A stretch of DNA of 64,000 bases, from the NCBI GenBank assembly GCA_903871935.1, contig CAIQIQ010000023.1, forward strand, positions 1 to 64,000, in the 5' to 3' direction. Position 1 is the first letter of the stretch; every line of letters starts with the position of its first letter. This DNA is from an uncultured Phycisphaerales bacterium (GTDB lineage: Bacteria; Planctomycetota; Phycisphaerae; Tepidisphaerales; Tepidisphaeraceae). Positions 26,147-35,835 of this stretch are shown here, piece after piece. The position numbers were made by a program, and so were the translations under genes. The notes beneath the pieces were generated by a model. The model worked only from the letters and a program-made list of their open reading frames with translations. It had not been told where the DNA came from and did not search any database.

Positions 26147-26779
26147 TCAGCGGTTCTGTGATGGGATCAAGCGCGGCTTGCGGCGCGTGCCCAGTTCGGG
26201 CCGGCCAAACACGGGGCCAAGGCCAAGCTTCTCCAGGATGCGGTCTTCCTCGTTGTGCATGGCATTGCACTTCCGCGCGGAAAGATCATCGTGGCCGCAC
26301 AGGTGCAGAATGCCGTGAATGGTGTAGAGAAGCATTTCGTGCCGGATGGAGATGTGGCGCAGTTTCGCCTGACGCCGAGCCACTGAAGGGCAAATGTATA
26401 TCTCGCCCGAGAGGGCACGGCCGCGCTGGTCCTGCTCCAGTGGGAACGTGATCACATCGGTCAGCGTCGGATCATTGAAGAACTGCTGATGCAGACGTCT
26501 GATGAGTCCATCGCTGGCGACGATAACCGTAAGCTCGCGCAGCGGGCTGTCGCAGAGTTTCGCGGCCTGCCGGATATGCCATTCCAGGAACGGCGCCGCA
26601 GCGCGCTGAGTGCCCGCGATGACACAGAGGTCCAGGGGCGCAGGCGGCATGGCGAGTATGGGATGGATGGCGGGTACGGAGGGAACGGAAGGTTCGGGCT
26701 TCATTGGTCCACCCTCGTTTGCAGTGCATGGTTTTGTTGTTGCCTTCAGATCGCTCATGGCGGCCTGTTGTTGTCTCAC
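26147..26779 (-). CDS. ybeY: Endoribonuclease YbeY
   Basis: 210 residues from a GTG that overlaps the pgpH stop (ATG 26758 is an alternative). The zinc motif HGILHLCGHD is at about 155-164 (His155, His159, His163), preceded by 'LTDVITFPLE' and 'SGEIYICPSVAR'. YbeY acts in 16S rRNA 3'-end maturation and ribosome quality control. It is about 50 residues longer than typical YbeY because of a Pro-rich N-terminal extension. Placement after pgpH and phoH is the conserved bacterial gene order. Confidence 0.94.
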   Translation of the reverse strand: MRQQQAAMSDLKATTKPCTANEGGPMKPEPSVPSVPAIHPILAMPPAPLDLCVIAGTQRAAAPFLEWHIRQAAKLCDSPLRELTVIVASDGLIRRLHQQFFNDPTLTDVITFPLEQDQRGRALSGEIYICPSVARRQAKLRHISIRHEMLLYTIHGILHLCGHDDLSARKCNAMHNEEDRILEKLGLGPVFGRPELGTRRKPRLIPSQNR

Positions 26780-29043
26780 ATTCCTCCGGCCGCGGCAACA
26801 GGCAATTGCCGCGTGCCTTCGGGATAGGCAACCCGGCCGTGATGGGCGCCCTGCAGGGATCGTATCATCGTCTTTTCAACCATATCGAGTTCCCGCAGGG
26901 TCAGATCGCAGTCAACAAGCTGGCCGTCGAGCAATCGCTTGAGAATGATCTGATGCACGAGTGTATCGATTCCCTCGGGGCCCAATTCGGCTATTGACCT
27001 GGCAGCGCTCTCGCATGCATCGGCGAGCATGACGATGGCGACTTCCTTCGACCGCGGCCTGGGCCCCGGGTATCGGAACTCGTTCTCGGCAACCTGCTGC
27101 GGCTGCTGGCGGCCTTTGCAGGCCTGATGATAGAAGTACTCGACCAGCGTAGTGCCGTGGTGCTGCTGGATGAAGGGATGGATGCTGGTGGGCAGGTTAT
27201 GCTGCCGGGCCATATCAAGGCCGTCCTTGATATGCTCGACAATGATCATGAACGAGACATTGGGCGACAGCGAGAGATGAGCGCTTTCGGTCGCGTTCTG
27301 ATTCTCGCAGAAGTAGTGTGGCCGGCGCGTTTTGCCCAGATCGTGATACAGCGCTCCAACGCGAGCCAGCAGCGAGTTGGCACCGATCGCCTCCGCGGCC
27401 GCCTCCGCTATCGAAGCCACCTGCAGGCAGTGGCTGTAGGTGCCCGGAGCTTCGGCGGCCAGTTTCCGCTGTAGCGGATGGCTGGCATCGGAAAGTTCCA
27501 GCAGCGTCATGCCGGTGGTGATGCGGAACGTCTTCTCCACAAAGGGAAGAACGCCCAGCACGACGAAGCCCGACCCCAGCCCGGCCAGTGCCGCATGGAG
27601 CGCTTGCGTCATGACATAGTTGAACGGAACAGCGCCCGAAAACGCCCAGACGCCACTGAACATTGCAATCGCCGCCATGGCCAGAGCGCTGGCAAACCCG
27701 ATCTCGATCAGTTTTCCGCGCGTCCGCACCGTGCCGGTGAACGCGCACGTGGCGCAGCACCCGCCCAGCAGCACGAGGATGAACTCTGTGCCCTGGTTCA
27801 GCGACAGCGTCACCAGCAATGTCAGCAGCATCGAAATCCCCAGGGCAAAGCGCGGTTCATAGGCAATCGCCAAGACCATCGCCGTCAGGATCGTCGGAGC
27901 GATTCCAAAGATATACAGCGGCCGGGTGCCCGGAGCGGCCAGTTGCGAGATCAGCAGCATTGCCACCAGCAGCATGGTAATGGCGAATCCTCGGGCATGA
28001 TTGTGGATGATGCGCGGCTGATATGTGCTGACATACCATGCCATCACGCTGGTGATAATCAGGACGATGCCGACGACGCCTGCAAAATCGCGCAGGACCA
28101 CCGGCATTGGCAACAACTGCCGATAGGTCCGATGCTCCGCCTGCAGCACGCCCAGATCGCGCTCGTCGACCTCGCCCGGCAGCTTGATGGCGACACCGGC
28201 CTTATAGCGGATATCTCCGTGGCGCGGCGGCACGGTCGCCTCGGCACGATCCTGGGCTTCGAGGGTGGCATTCTCATCAAACAGATGCGTTGACTGCATC
28301 GACCGCATGACAAACCGGGCGACCTGCGGAGCCAGGTCCTCACGGAAACTTTCAGATGCGGCCCGCTGGATCTCGCCGGCCATCGCCTGCGGTGCTCCAA
28401 CGCTATGCACACGATCCAGCGGAACCAGCGTGCCGGCAGCGCCATCGCCATCAAGCAGGCGGATCGCCGCACCATTGCTCGATCGCCATTGCTGATGGTG
28501 TGCCATTTCCTGATCTCGCTGATCGTCCGGGATGATGACCAGCCCGCGAACAGCGGCCAGGAAGGTGTCGATGCGCTGATTGAAGAGCTGGCGGCGTTCG
28601 GGCAACTGGTATTGCGCCAGCAGCGTCAGAGCTTCTGGATCAAGTGCTGATCTCAATGGCTCGGGCAGTTCTGCGATGGTTTTGCCGGCCACTTGCTCCG
28701 GCCAGCGCCGGATTTGCTCGGCAAGCTGGGTCCACGCAAACTGCGGATTGGGACGGTAGATGCGCGGTTCATCTTCACGGGCGCGTTGCTGGGCAGCCAT
28801 GAACTTGGCGTGATCCGAATAGGAGAAATCAACGCGGGCGTGCAGCGGCTGCGTAATGTACTGACCCAGGCAATAGCCGCTGTAATACCTGCCCAGGCAG
28901 ATAATCGTGCTGGCCAGCACGCAAAACGCCGCCGCAACCACCACGGCCGTGCCGGCGCCGTGGCCACGGAATACTCCGCGCAGAACCGAGCGCGTCTGTC
29001 GGTGTTGGTCACGGTCGAGGATGGTGCCGGTCGGTTCTGGCAC
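26776..29043 (-). CDS. pgpH: HD-domain c-di-AMP phosphodiesterase PgpH (7TM-HD family)
   Basis: 755 residues. One transmembrane helix near residue 35-60 and an extracellular 7TMR-HDED domain (about 60-310) precede seven transmembrane helices (about 315-520). A cytosolic HD domain follows: 'APGTYSHCLQVASIAEAAAEAIGANSLLARVGALYHDLGKTRRPHYF' in shortened form, with His and the HDLGK metal ligands, then 'HPFIQQHHGTTLVEYFYHQA' and 'DACESAARSI'. PgpH hydrolyses cyclic di-AMP in Listeria and relatives. The first gene pair boundaries are tight: 2 bp after phoH, 4-bp overlap with ybeY. Confidence 0.93.
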   Translation of the reverse strand: MPEPTGTILDRDQHRQTRSVLRGVFRGHGAGTAVVVAAAFCVLASTIICLGRYYSGYCLGQYITQPLHARVDFSYSDHAKFMAAQQRAREDEPRIYRPNPQFAWTQLAEQIRRWPEQVAGKTIAELPEPLRSALDPEALTLLAQYQLPERRQLFNQRIDTFLAAVRGLVIIPDDQRDQEMAHHQQWRSSNGAAIRLLDGDGAAGTLVPLDRVHSVGAPQAMAGEIQRAASESFREDLAPQVARFVMRSMQSTHLFDENATLEAQDRAEATVPPRHGDIRYKAGVAIKLPGEVDERDLGVLQAEHRTYRQLLPMPVVLRDFAGVVGIVLIITSVMAWYVSTYQPRIIHNHARGFAITMLLVAMLLISQLAAPGTRPLYIFGIAPTILTAMVLAIAYEPRFALGISMLLTLLVTLSLNQGTEFILVLLGGCCATCAFTGTVRTRGKLIEIGFASALAMAAIAMFSGVWAFSGAVPFNYVMTQALHAALAGLGSGFVVLGVLPFVEKTFRITTGMTLLELSDASHPLQRKLAAEAPGTYSHCLQVASIAEAAAEAIGANSLLARVGALYHDLGKTRRPHYFCENQNATESAHLSLSPNVSFMIIVEHIKDGLDMARQHNLPTSIHPFIQQHHGTTLVEYFYHQACKGRQQPQQVAENEFRYPGPRPRSKEVAIVMLADACESAARSIAELGPEGIDTLVHQIILKRLLDGQLVDCDLTLRELDMVEKTMIRSLQGAHHGRVAYPEGTRQLPVAAAGGM

Positions 29044-29045
29044 GG

Positions 29046-29984
29046 TTAGGTCAACCTCTCATACGCGTTGACGATATTCTGCACCAAACGATGACGCACG
29101 ATGTCACCGCGCTCGAGCTGCACCATCCCGATGCCGCGGATGCCGCGCAGCTTCTGCATGGCGTCGGCCAGACCCGATGGCACATCCGGCGGCAGATCCA
29201 CCTGCGAGATGTCGCCGGTTACGATCATCTTTGAGTCATGCCCCAGCCGGGTCAGGAACATCAGCATCTGCGCTGGCGTGGTGTTCTGAGCTTCATCAAG
29301 AATGACGACGCAGTCATTGAGCGTTCGGCCGCGCATGAACGCCAGCGGAATCACCTCAATGACATCGTTCAACATGAAGCGTTTGACCTGCTCGAAGTCG
29401 ATCATGTCGTGCAGGGCATCAAACAGCGGCCGGAGATACGGGTTTACCTTGGCCTGCAGGTCGCCGGGAAGAAATCCCAGACGCTCACCGGCCTCAACCG
29501 CAGGGCGAGCGAGCACGATCCGTTTCACCTGGCCATGCTTCAGGAGGCTTGCCCCCACGGCGACCGCAAGATAGGTCTTACCCGTCCCGGCCGGGCCAAT
29601 GCAGAAGGTCAGGTCATGGCTCTGCATGGCATCGAGATAGCGCTGCTGGCCTTCGGTCTTGGCATGAATGCGATGAGCATGAGTGAAAACGTCCAGCGTG
29701 TCGGAACTTCCCTGCGCATCAGGACTTGCATGCTCAACCTGGCTGATGACCTTGCCGACTTCCTCAACGCTGATCCACTCTTTGCGGCGCAGGTGCTTTT
29801 GCATCAAATCGAGAACGGCAGCGGCCTTGCCGACCTGCTCTTTGTCCCCGGCGAGACGCACCTCATCATCACGACACGAGACCTGTACACCGAAAGCATC
29901 GCGGATCATGCGCACATGGCGGTCCGATGCCCCCAATAGAGCTACTTTCCGATCAGGTTGTTCAACAGCTATGCTTAGATTCAC
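29046..29984 (-). CDS. phoH: PhoH-family ATPase (YbeZ type)
   Basis: I place the start at GTG 29984 (312 residues) because 'VNLSIAVEQPDRKVALLGASDRHVRMIRDAFGVQV' is the normal beginning of the family; an in-frame GTG at 30095 would add 37 unrelated residues. Core signatures: 'FCIGPAGTGKTYLAVAVGASLL' (Walker A), 'RIVLARPAVEAGERLGFLPGDLQAKVNPYLRPLFDAL', 'AFMRGRTLNDCVVILDEAQN' (Walker B) and 'SKMIVTGDISQVDLP'. The protein is a predicted RNA-associated ATPase that partners with YbeY. It heads the phoH-pgpH-ybeY-corC run. Confidence 0.93.
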   Translation of the reverse strand: MNLSIAVEQPDRKVALLGASDRHVRMIRDAFGVQVSCRDDEVRLAGDKEQVGKAAAVLDLMQKHLRRKEWISVEEVGKVISQVEHASPDAQGSSDTLDVFTHAHRIHAKTEGQQRYLDAMQSHDLTFCIGPAGTGKTYLAVAVGASLLKHGQVKRIVLARPAVEAGERLGFLPGDLQAKVNPYLRPLFDALHDMIDFEQVKRFMLNDVIEVIPLAFMRGRTLNDCVVILDEAQNTTPAQMLMFLTRLGHDSKMIVTGDISQVDLPPDVPSGLADAMQKLRGIRGIGMVQLERGDIVRHRLVQNIVNAYERLT

Positions 29985-30154
29985 TTCTGTAATTGCTGTA
30001 AATAGCGCTGCCAGCGCGGGAACAAATGGCCCCGCTCGGCCGCCGCAACGAGTATTGTTCCATCGCAAGAGGTGCTTGTCGAGACTCCAGGCCACGGCGC
30101 GGGCCAGTTATGATGTAAGTGTAGTCTATACAATTACTTAAATCGAATCATGGA

Positions 30155-31687
30155 CTATGCCCAGGCGATCCTGGGCATGCGCGTGGGCTCATCGCGGAGC
30201 GTGGCCTGCATGAACTGGTGCAGAAGGTCGCCCTTGAGGGCTGCGGCGGATGGGTCGTGCCAGAGGTTCCGCACCTCGCCGGGATCATCCCGCAGGTCAA
30301 ACAACTCACCATCGTTGCCATCGCGGTAGACGGTGATCTTGTAGCGATGGTTCACAAACGTTCGCATGTGGAATTTGCAGTTTCCATGGTGGTTCTCCGT
30401 CACCGAGTAGTCCCGGGCCGCCGGCCCTCCCTGCCACGTCGGCAACTGGTTGCGCCCGGTCATCGCACAGGGCACCTCCAGACCCGCCGCAGAGAGGAAC
30501 GTGGGCGAGAGGTCAACCAGATTCTGGATGGCCTGGCTGGTTCCCCCGGCTCTCACCCTCCCGGGATAGCGCACGATAAAGGGCACGCGCAACAGGTCTT
30601 CATAGTGATGAATCGCCTTGGCGATCAGTCCGTGATGGCCAAGGAAATGGCCATGGTCGGTGCTGAAGACCACGAGGGTATCCTGGGCCAGCCCTCCCTG
30701 GTCGAGGCAGTCGAGCACGCGCCCGATGTTGCGATCCATCAGACTGATCATCCCGTAGTAGATGGCCATGCTCTTGCGGACATCCTGCTCGGCGTGCACA
30801 TGCGACCCCGAGCCATGTACCAATCCTTCGCCCGGCAACGCCTGATCCCAGAAAGGATGGTTCTGGGTCTGCGTAGCGGCAAAGTGCGGTGGGTTGGCCT
30901 GATGTTCTCCAGGACTGAGTCGGCCGATGGGCATGTCGGCCGGGTCATACATGTGCGCCCAAGGCTCAGGCACAATGTACGGTGGATGCGGATCGTGGAA
31001 ACTTGACCAGATGAAGAACGGACGGTCTTGCTCGTCGGCCTTCTCGATCTGCGCGATGGTTCGCTCGGCCGTCCAGGTTGAGTAGTGATAACGCTCGGGT
31101 AGATCCCACGCGCCGCCACCGTGGGTGTAGTAGTCCGGCCGATTGGTCGGTCTGGGCGGCCAGGGGAAGAAGTAATCCTTCCAGTTGGCCAGACCATTCT
31201 CTTCCATCCAGATTGCATAGTGCTGGCCAACATGCGACTCATCCCCGTGCATGCGGGCGGTCTCCACATGGGCAAACCCATACCAGGGGCCATGGAAATT
31301 CCGCCAGTAATCCAGATCAGGAAGCAGCGACTGGTTTTCGATCGACTCATACCCATACCGGGTCAGAAGCGGCTGGAAGTGTGCCTTGCCAATCAACGAC
31401 GTGTAGTAGCCCGCCGCTGTCAGATACCCGCCCAGCGTGGGCACATCCTCAAACAGTTTCGTGCCCAGCGACCATGCCCCATGCTGCGAAGGATACATGC
31501 CGGTGATCACGCTTGCCCGTGTCGGTGTGCAGGTAGGATTTGGGCAGTACGCGCGCTCGAAACGCGTCCCCTGCTCACACAGCCGGTCCAGCGCCGGAGT
31601 CTTGATTCTCGGGTTGATGGTTCCAAGCGTGCTGTAGTGTTGCTGATCGGACGTAATCAGAAGGATGTTCGGCCGCCGCTTTGCCAT
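30155..31687 (-). CDS. Sulfatase (formylglycine-dependent, type I)
   Basis: 510 residues from ATG 31687. 'RPNILLITSDQQHYSTLG' supplies the calcium-binding Asp, and 'YCPNPTCTPTRASVITGMYPSQHG' carries the CxPxR formylglycine motif with Cys at about 54. 'VVFSTDHGHFLGHHGLIAK' holds the later metal Asp/His residues. The C-terminal 'ENHHGNCKFHMRTFVNHRYKITVYRDGNDGELFDLRDDPGEVRNLW' is typical of S1 family sulfatases. No signal peptide is evident from this start, so a cytoplasmic location is possible. A formylglycine-generating enzyme is needed but not seen nearby. Planctomycetes carry many such enzymes for sulfated algal glycans. Confidence 0.94.
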   Translation of the reverse strand: MAKRRPNILLITSDQQHYSTLGTINPRIKTPALDRLCEQGTRFERAYCPNPTCTPTRASVITGMYPSQHGAWSLGTKLFEDVPTLGGYLTAAGYYTSLIGKAHFQPLLTRYGYESIENQSLLPDLDYWRNFHGPWYGFAHVETARMHGDESHVGQHYAIWMEENGLANWKDYFFPWPPRPTNRPDYYTHGGGAWDLPERYHYSTWTAERTIAQIEKADEQDRPFFIWSSFHDPHPPYIVPEPWAHMYDPADMPIGRLSPGEHQANPPHFAATQTQNHPFWDQALPGEGLVHGSGSHVHAEQDVRKSMAIYYGMISLMDRNIGRVLDCLDQGGLAQDTLVVFSTDHGHFLGHHGLIAKAIHHYEDLLRVPFIVRYPGRVRAGGTSQAIQNLVDLSPTFLSAAGLEVPCAMTGRNQLPTWQGGPAARDYSVTENHHGNCKFHMRTFVNHRYKITVYRDGNDGELFDLRDDPGEVRNLWHDPSAAALKGDLLHQFMQATLRDEPTRMPRIAWA

Positions 31688-31787
31688 GACAGGAGCATAC
31701 ACGCGACCATCGGCGATTTGAATTGCGCCCTATTATCAAGGGAACGGAAGGACGCCACTTTGGGTCCACATACAAAGGAGCAGTTAC

Positions 31788-32603
31788 ATGAAGGTGTTGA
31801 CGAAAGAACAATCGGAATTCTACAAGGATCAGGGCTACCTCATCATCGAGAACTTCCTTAGGCCCGCGGAACTCCAGTTGCTCTTGGGCGAGTTGGATCG
31901 GCTGGTCGAGGAGAAGGCCCGGAATCTCTCCAAGGACGAGGGCGGCTTCAATCTGGAAAAGAAGCAGACCGGCGAAGAGATCAATTCCTTCCGCGGCGAA
32001 CCGGTCGGCCAGGGAATCCTGCGCAAGATCCAAGAGATCACCGCCTACAGCCCGGTCTTCCGCGATTTTGTCCACGGCGACAAGATGCTCGACCTGGTTG
32101 AAGACCTGATTGGCGACACGATCTACTACCATTCGAGCAAACTGATGTTCAAACCCGCCCACCACGGCGCGGCCAAGCCCTGGCACCAGGACTACGCCTA
32201 TTGGGCCAGCACCAAACCCGAGCAGGTAACCTGCTGGATGGCGCTGGATGAAGCCACGCCGGAAAACGGCTGCATGCAGCTCATCCCCGGCTCGCACAAG
32301 TGGGGCCTGATCAAGCACTACAAGGAAGAACTGCAGATCGATCTCAAAAACGTGCCGCAGGACAAGGTCAAGATCGCGCCGATGAAGCCCGGATCGATCC
32401 TGGTCTTCCACGTGTTGATGCTGCACTACTCAGCGCCCAACACCTCCGACAAAGGCCGCCGAGCCCTGATAGCCGACTACGATCCGAATCCGCGCCTTAG
32501 CAAGCTGGGCTTCTCCGAGGACCTGCTGCTGCGCCTGCACGGCCGCAAGCCCACCGCCGAAGAAGTCGCCACCCACCGTGGCGAGGTTCTCACGCCTGCA
32601 TGA
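31788..32603 (+). CDS. Phytanoyl-CoA dioxygenase (PhyH) family Fe(II)/2-oxoglutarate oxygenase
   Basis: 271 residues, ATG 31788 preceded by AAAGGAG. The iron-binding triad is visible: H133-Q-D135 in 'KPWHQDYAYWAS' and H213 in 'LMLHYSAPN', with R224 as a likely 2-oxoglutarate anchor. 'DEATPENGCMQLIPGSHKWG' is characteristic of the family. Substrate unknown; in planctomycetes such genes accompany sugar-dehydrogenase and sulfatase clusters. It is divergent from the sulfatase (100 bp) and followed by a Gfo/Idh gene on the same strand. Confidence 0.93.
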   Translation: MKVLTKEQSEFYKDQGYLIIENFLRPAELQLLLGELDRLVEEKARNLSKDEGGFNLEKKQTGEEINSFRGEPVGQGILRKIQEITAYSPVFRDFVHGDKMLDLVEDLIGDTIYYHSSKLMFKPAHHGAAKPWHQDYAYWASTKPEQVTCWMALDEATPENGCMQLIPGSHKWGLIKHYKEELQIDLKNVPQDKVKIAPMKPGSILVFHVLMLHYSAPNTSDKGRRALIADYDPNPRLSKLGFSEDLLLRLHGRKPTAEEVATHRGEVLTPA

Positions 32604-32700
32604 AGGCAGGCACGCACTTGCCAAGACGAGAGATTGGGGGGTTAATGGTGGAGGACGTGAGTGAACCGCAGCGACAACCTCTTGAGAAAAGGGAACGAAG

Positions 32701-33729
32701 ATGAAAGTTGGAGTGATAGGGTTCGGGGGGATGGGACTGGGACATGCGATCGAGGTGAGCAAATTAGGCTTTGTGCGCGAGGTGGTGGGCTGCGACACGA
32801 ACGAGGAGGCACGCGAGCGCGGAGAGGCGAAGGGCCTGCGAGCGGTAGATGACCTGAAGAAGTTGCTGGCGGAGAAACCGGATGCGGTGCTTGTGGTAAC
32901 GTCGCCGGCGACGCATGCGGCAATCATACGGCAGTGCCTGGAGGCGGGCGTGCCGGTGCTGACGGAGAAGCCGCTGAGCACGGACGTCAAGGAAGGGCGA
33001 GAACTGGTAGCGCTGGCCGCGAAGAAGAATCTGCACTTCCAGGTAGGTTTCGAACTCCCGTATTGCGGATCGATGGTGGGGATGAAAGACATCATCGATC
33101 GGGGACTGATAGGCAAGCCCACGCTGATGAGCCTGGTGCAGATTTCCGGATCGCGGCTGCGCGGGATCGTCAAGGCGGTGAATGGGGGCACGTTCTATGA
33201 GAAGTTGTGCCATGAGATCGACCTGTTCCGCTACTTCTTCGGTGAGCCGGAACGGGTAATGGCGGTGTCAGCCCCGATCGTGATGGGCCACTACGACTGT
33301 CCGGACAATGTGCTGTCGTGTCTGAAGTTTCCGGGCGGAGAACAGGGGAACATCACCTTCCTCACCAGCCGGGCAGCGCACATCGGAGGAACAGACGATC
33401 ACGGAGACCGGGGACATTATTACGAACTGATCATGACAGGAACGCAGGGATCGGTGAGCTATGACGCTTGGACGGGGACGCTGGAAGTGATGCGGTACAA
33501 TCATCGGCCCGACCACAAGACGGAATTGATCGAGAGCATCAACGTGAAGCAGTGGTACGGCAAAGGCGAGTATAACATCGCCGACCAAGACCGGGATTTC
33601 CTGGAAAGCGTGAGAAACAGAAGGCCGCTGCGATTCCCGGCGTCGAACGCACAGATCAGCATGGAGTGGGTGCAGCGCGCGGAGAGGTCGCTGGCCGAGG
33701 GCGGGCGATGGGTAGGAAAAGAGGAGTAA
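32701..33729 (+). CDS. Gfo/Idh/MocA-family sugar dehydrogenase
   Basis: 342 residues. An N-terminal Rossmann fold (MKVGVIGFGGMGLGHAIEVS, GxGxxG) is followed by 'VPVLTEKPLSTDVKEGREL' with the conserved EKP lysine (about 95) and the catalytic-domain 'FYEKLCHEIDLFRYFFGEP' motif, where His and Asp would face the substrate. Oxidises or reduces a sugar or inositol with NAD(P). Codon use differs from the neighbours: third positions are rich in G (GGG, GAG, GCG), whereas most genes here favour C. A close paralogue lies at 61097-62119 with ordinary codon use. PhyH lies 97 bp upstream. Confidence 0.93.
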   Translation: MKVGVIGFGGMGLGHAIEVSKLGFVREVVGCDTNEEARERGEAKGLRAVDDLKKLLAEKPDAVLVVTSPATHAAIIRQCLEAGVPVLTEKPLSTDVKEGRELVALAAKKNLHFQVGFELPYCGSMVGMKDIIDRGLIGKPTLMSLVQISGSRLRGIVKAVNGGTFYEKLCHEIDLFRYFFGEPERVMAVSAPIVMGHYDCPDNVLSCLKFPGGEQGNITFLTSRAAHIGGTDDHGDRGHYYELIMTGTQGSVSYDAWTGTLEVMRYNHRPDHKTELIESINVKQWYGKGEYNIADQDRDFLESVRNRRPLRFPASNAQISMEWVQRAERSLAEGGRWVGKEE

Positions 33730-33736
33730 GAACCCG

Positions 33737-35560
33737 TCATCCGCGCGAGTACATCTCCAGCGTCTTCCGTAACTGCCCCGCGCTGTCGGCCAGACCACCG
33801 GAGCGGTTGCGCGCCAGCCATAGCTCCTCATGCCTCCCAATGATCTGGCGGAGGTCTTGGGTCAGATCTAGTACCTTCTCGCTGTTGCGATCCAGCAGCC
33901 ACCGGCCTCGTTTGGCGGCGTGGCGCAGCATCGCCGCGCCGTTGGCTATCTCGCGGGAAACCAGGTTGGCATCGGGGCAATCCATACGGGCTTGCGGCAA
34001 TGCTGCCATGATCGAGTCGATCGCGGATATGGAACTGTCCAACTGCTGTCGCGTCACCTCAGCAGGCGCATCATTGTTCTTTTGGGCAACCAGAATCCGG
34101 AAGAGGCGCGAGCTGTTGGACTGGGTCTTTAGATGTTTGTAGACGTTGCCCAGATCGTAGATTAGCTTTCCCATCACTCCGGCGGCATCGGCAAAGACAT
34201 GCAGATCCAGCGCCCGTGGAATATCCAAGTCACGGTTGGCGGCCAAGTTCCACGAATACGCCGCGCCGGCGACAAAGCCGAGGTAACTTACGGGCAGATA
34301 CTGAAGATGCCCATAGTCGCCCCAGTCGGTATTGAGATAGCCGATGGCGCCGTGCTTTTTCCCATTCTCCGCAGCGCTGATCAGCGACTTGATGCAGTTG
34401 TCGGTTCGGCCGGTGATTGTGCACCAGCTCGATGTGCCCGGACAGACATAGAAAGGCACCCCTGCCTTCGCGAACAGGGCGCCATCCTTATCGAACGGAT
34501 GTTCGGCTTCATAGCCCCATTCCATCGCAATGATGTCCTTGGGCAGTTCGCCAATGAGTTGTGGCTGATGCAGGATGATATCTCCCCAGAACATCATCGT
34601 TCGGCCATTCGACTGCACGAGCTGATGCAGCTTGAGAAGGAAATCAAAGTACACGCGCGTTTTGCCGACGGCCTCGGCGGCCGCCTTACTCTTGCCCTGG
34701 CCGATATCAAAGGTCTCATCACAGCCAACATTGAACAGGCGGCTGGAGAAGTGCGGCAGCAGTTCCGAATACAGCCCGGAAAGCAACTCGAGCGATCGCG
34801 GATCCGTCGGGCAAAGGCTGAATGGCCCGTCCCAGTGGGTATCCCATGGCGTGTCCGAGCCCTCTGGCGCTTCGGCCAGGTCGATATAGCGAGGCAGACG
34901 CAGCCAGCGTTCCATGTGACCGAAGGAATTCTGGTTGGGCACAAGCTGGATATGCCGTTGCCGGCAATAGGCATCAAGACGAAGCACATCCTCGTGCGTC
35001 AGTGGGCTGGCGGTTGCCCATACCTCTTTGTGCTGACTATACGCGAACGTGTGCTCCATATAGAGCTGAACCTGGTTGAGCTTCCACCCGGCGAACTGGT
35101 CAATCAGGTCGAACAGCGTCCGCAGCGTCGGCACCTTGTCGCGGCTGATATCGAGCATCACGCCGCGATTGGGGAAGTCAGGGGCATCCTCAATCTCAAC
35201 GGCCGGCAGACTCGAGCCCGCCTTACGAATGATCTGAATCAGTGTCTGCACGCCATAGAACAGCCCGGCTTCGCCGCCGCCGCGGATGACAACGCCATCA
35301 GGGCGAATGCTCAATGTGTACGCCTCGACGCCAAGCCCGGCGGGATCGACCACCAGTCGAATGCATGACTGGCACTGGATGAATACCGCAATCGCCGGTC
35401 GGACGGCCGCATGCCGCAGCAGTGCATCCTGCAGTTTCTGCGCTGTGAACAGCGTAGCCGCCGACGGAGCGGCCGGAACAACAATCGTCGCTCCGGAAGC
35501 GGAGAAACGTCCAGACCCGGTCGCGACTTTACGAGGCATCGGCAGCAGGCATAGTTCCAT
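33737..35560 (-). CDS. GH20-like beta-N-acetylhexosaminidase
   Basis: 607 residues, ATG 35560 preceded by AAGGAG. An N-terminal GH20b-type domain (about 1-125: 'AYTLSIRPDGVVIRGGGEAGLFYGVQTLIQII') is followed by the TIM barrel: 'PNRGVMLDISRDKVPTLRTLFDLIDQFAGWKLNQVQLYMEHTFAY' in part, and 'LFNVGCDETFDIGQGKS' near 275 with the Asp-Glu catalytic pair of GH20. The C-terminal 200 residues are helical. No signal peptide is apparent. It would release terminal GlcNAc or GalNAc from glycans. It is convergent with the Gfo/Idh gene, 7 bp apart. Confidence 0.9.
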   Translation of the reverse strand: MELCLLPMPRKVATGSGRFSASGATIVVPAAPSAATLFTAQKLQDALLRHAAVRPAIAVFIQCQSCIRLVVDPAGLGVEAYTLSIRPDGVVIRGGGEAGLFYGVQTLIQIIRKAGSSLPAVEIEDAPDFPNRGVMLDISRDKVPTLRTLFDLIDQFAGWKLNQVQLYMEHTFAYSQHKEVWATASPLTHEDVLRLDAYCRQRHIQLVPNQNSFGHMERWLRLPRYIDLAEAPEGSDTPWDTHWDGPFSLCPTDPRSLELLSGLYSELLPHFSSRLFNVGCDETFDIGQGKSKAAAEAVGKTRVYFDFLLKLHQLVQSNGRTMMFWGDIILHQPQLIGELPKDIIAMEWGYEAEHPFDKDGALFAKAGVPFYVCPGTSSWCTITGRTDNCIKSLISAAENGKKHGAIGYLNTDWGDYGHLQYLPVSYLGFVAGAAYSWNLAANRDLDIPRALDLHVFADAAGVMGKLIYDLGNVYKHLKTQSNSSRLFRILVAQKNNDAPAEVTRQQLDSSISAIDSIMAALPQARMDCPDANLVSREIANGAAMLRHAAKRGRWLLDRNSEKVLDLTQDLRQIIGRHEELWLARNRSGGLADSAGQLRKTLEMYSRG

Positions 35561-35711
35561 GAAACCTTATCTCCTTCAATGTGATCAGCATACTCGTGCC
35601 CGCTTGTGCCTCAAGTGTGGATCGCTCCCCTGAGCAATAGCGACCCCATCGGTTAGGGGATTATTTGCTTCCGTACTTGACGATTGTCGGTAGCGCGCCT
35701 TCAGTACAAGT

Positions 35712-35775
35712 GAAGCCCCGAGATTCAGAAGGTTGGCCTAAGAAGGCCAGTAAGAAAGAATCGCGAGGCTTCTTT
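35712..35775 (+). other. Nested hairpin, possible terminator or structured leader
   Basis: GAAGCC (35712) pairs with GGCTTC (35767-35772), then CG/CG and GATTC/GAATC continue the outer arm with two mismatches, and an inner TGGCC-TAAGAA-GGCCA stem sits inside. TTTG follows. It lies in the 275-bp region between the divergent GH20 and TlyA-like genes, about 60 bp before the latter, so it could be a leader structure for that gene. Confidence 0.4.
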
Positions 35776-35835
35776 GTTGCGCTCTCACACCACCCGCCAT
35801 TGCCCCACGATACCGCGCACCGGTAGAGTGCCATC

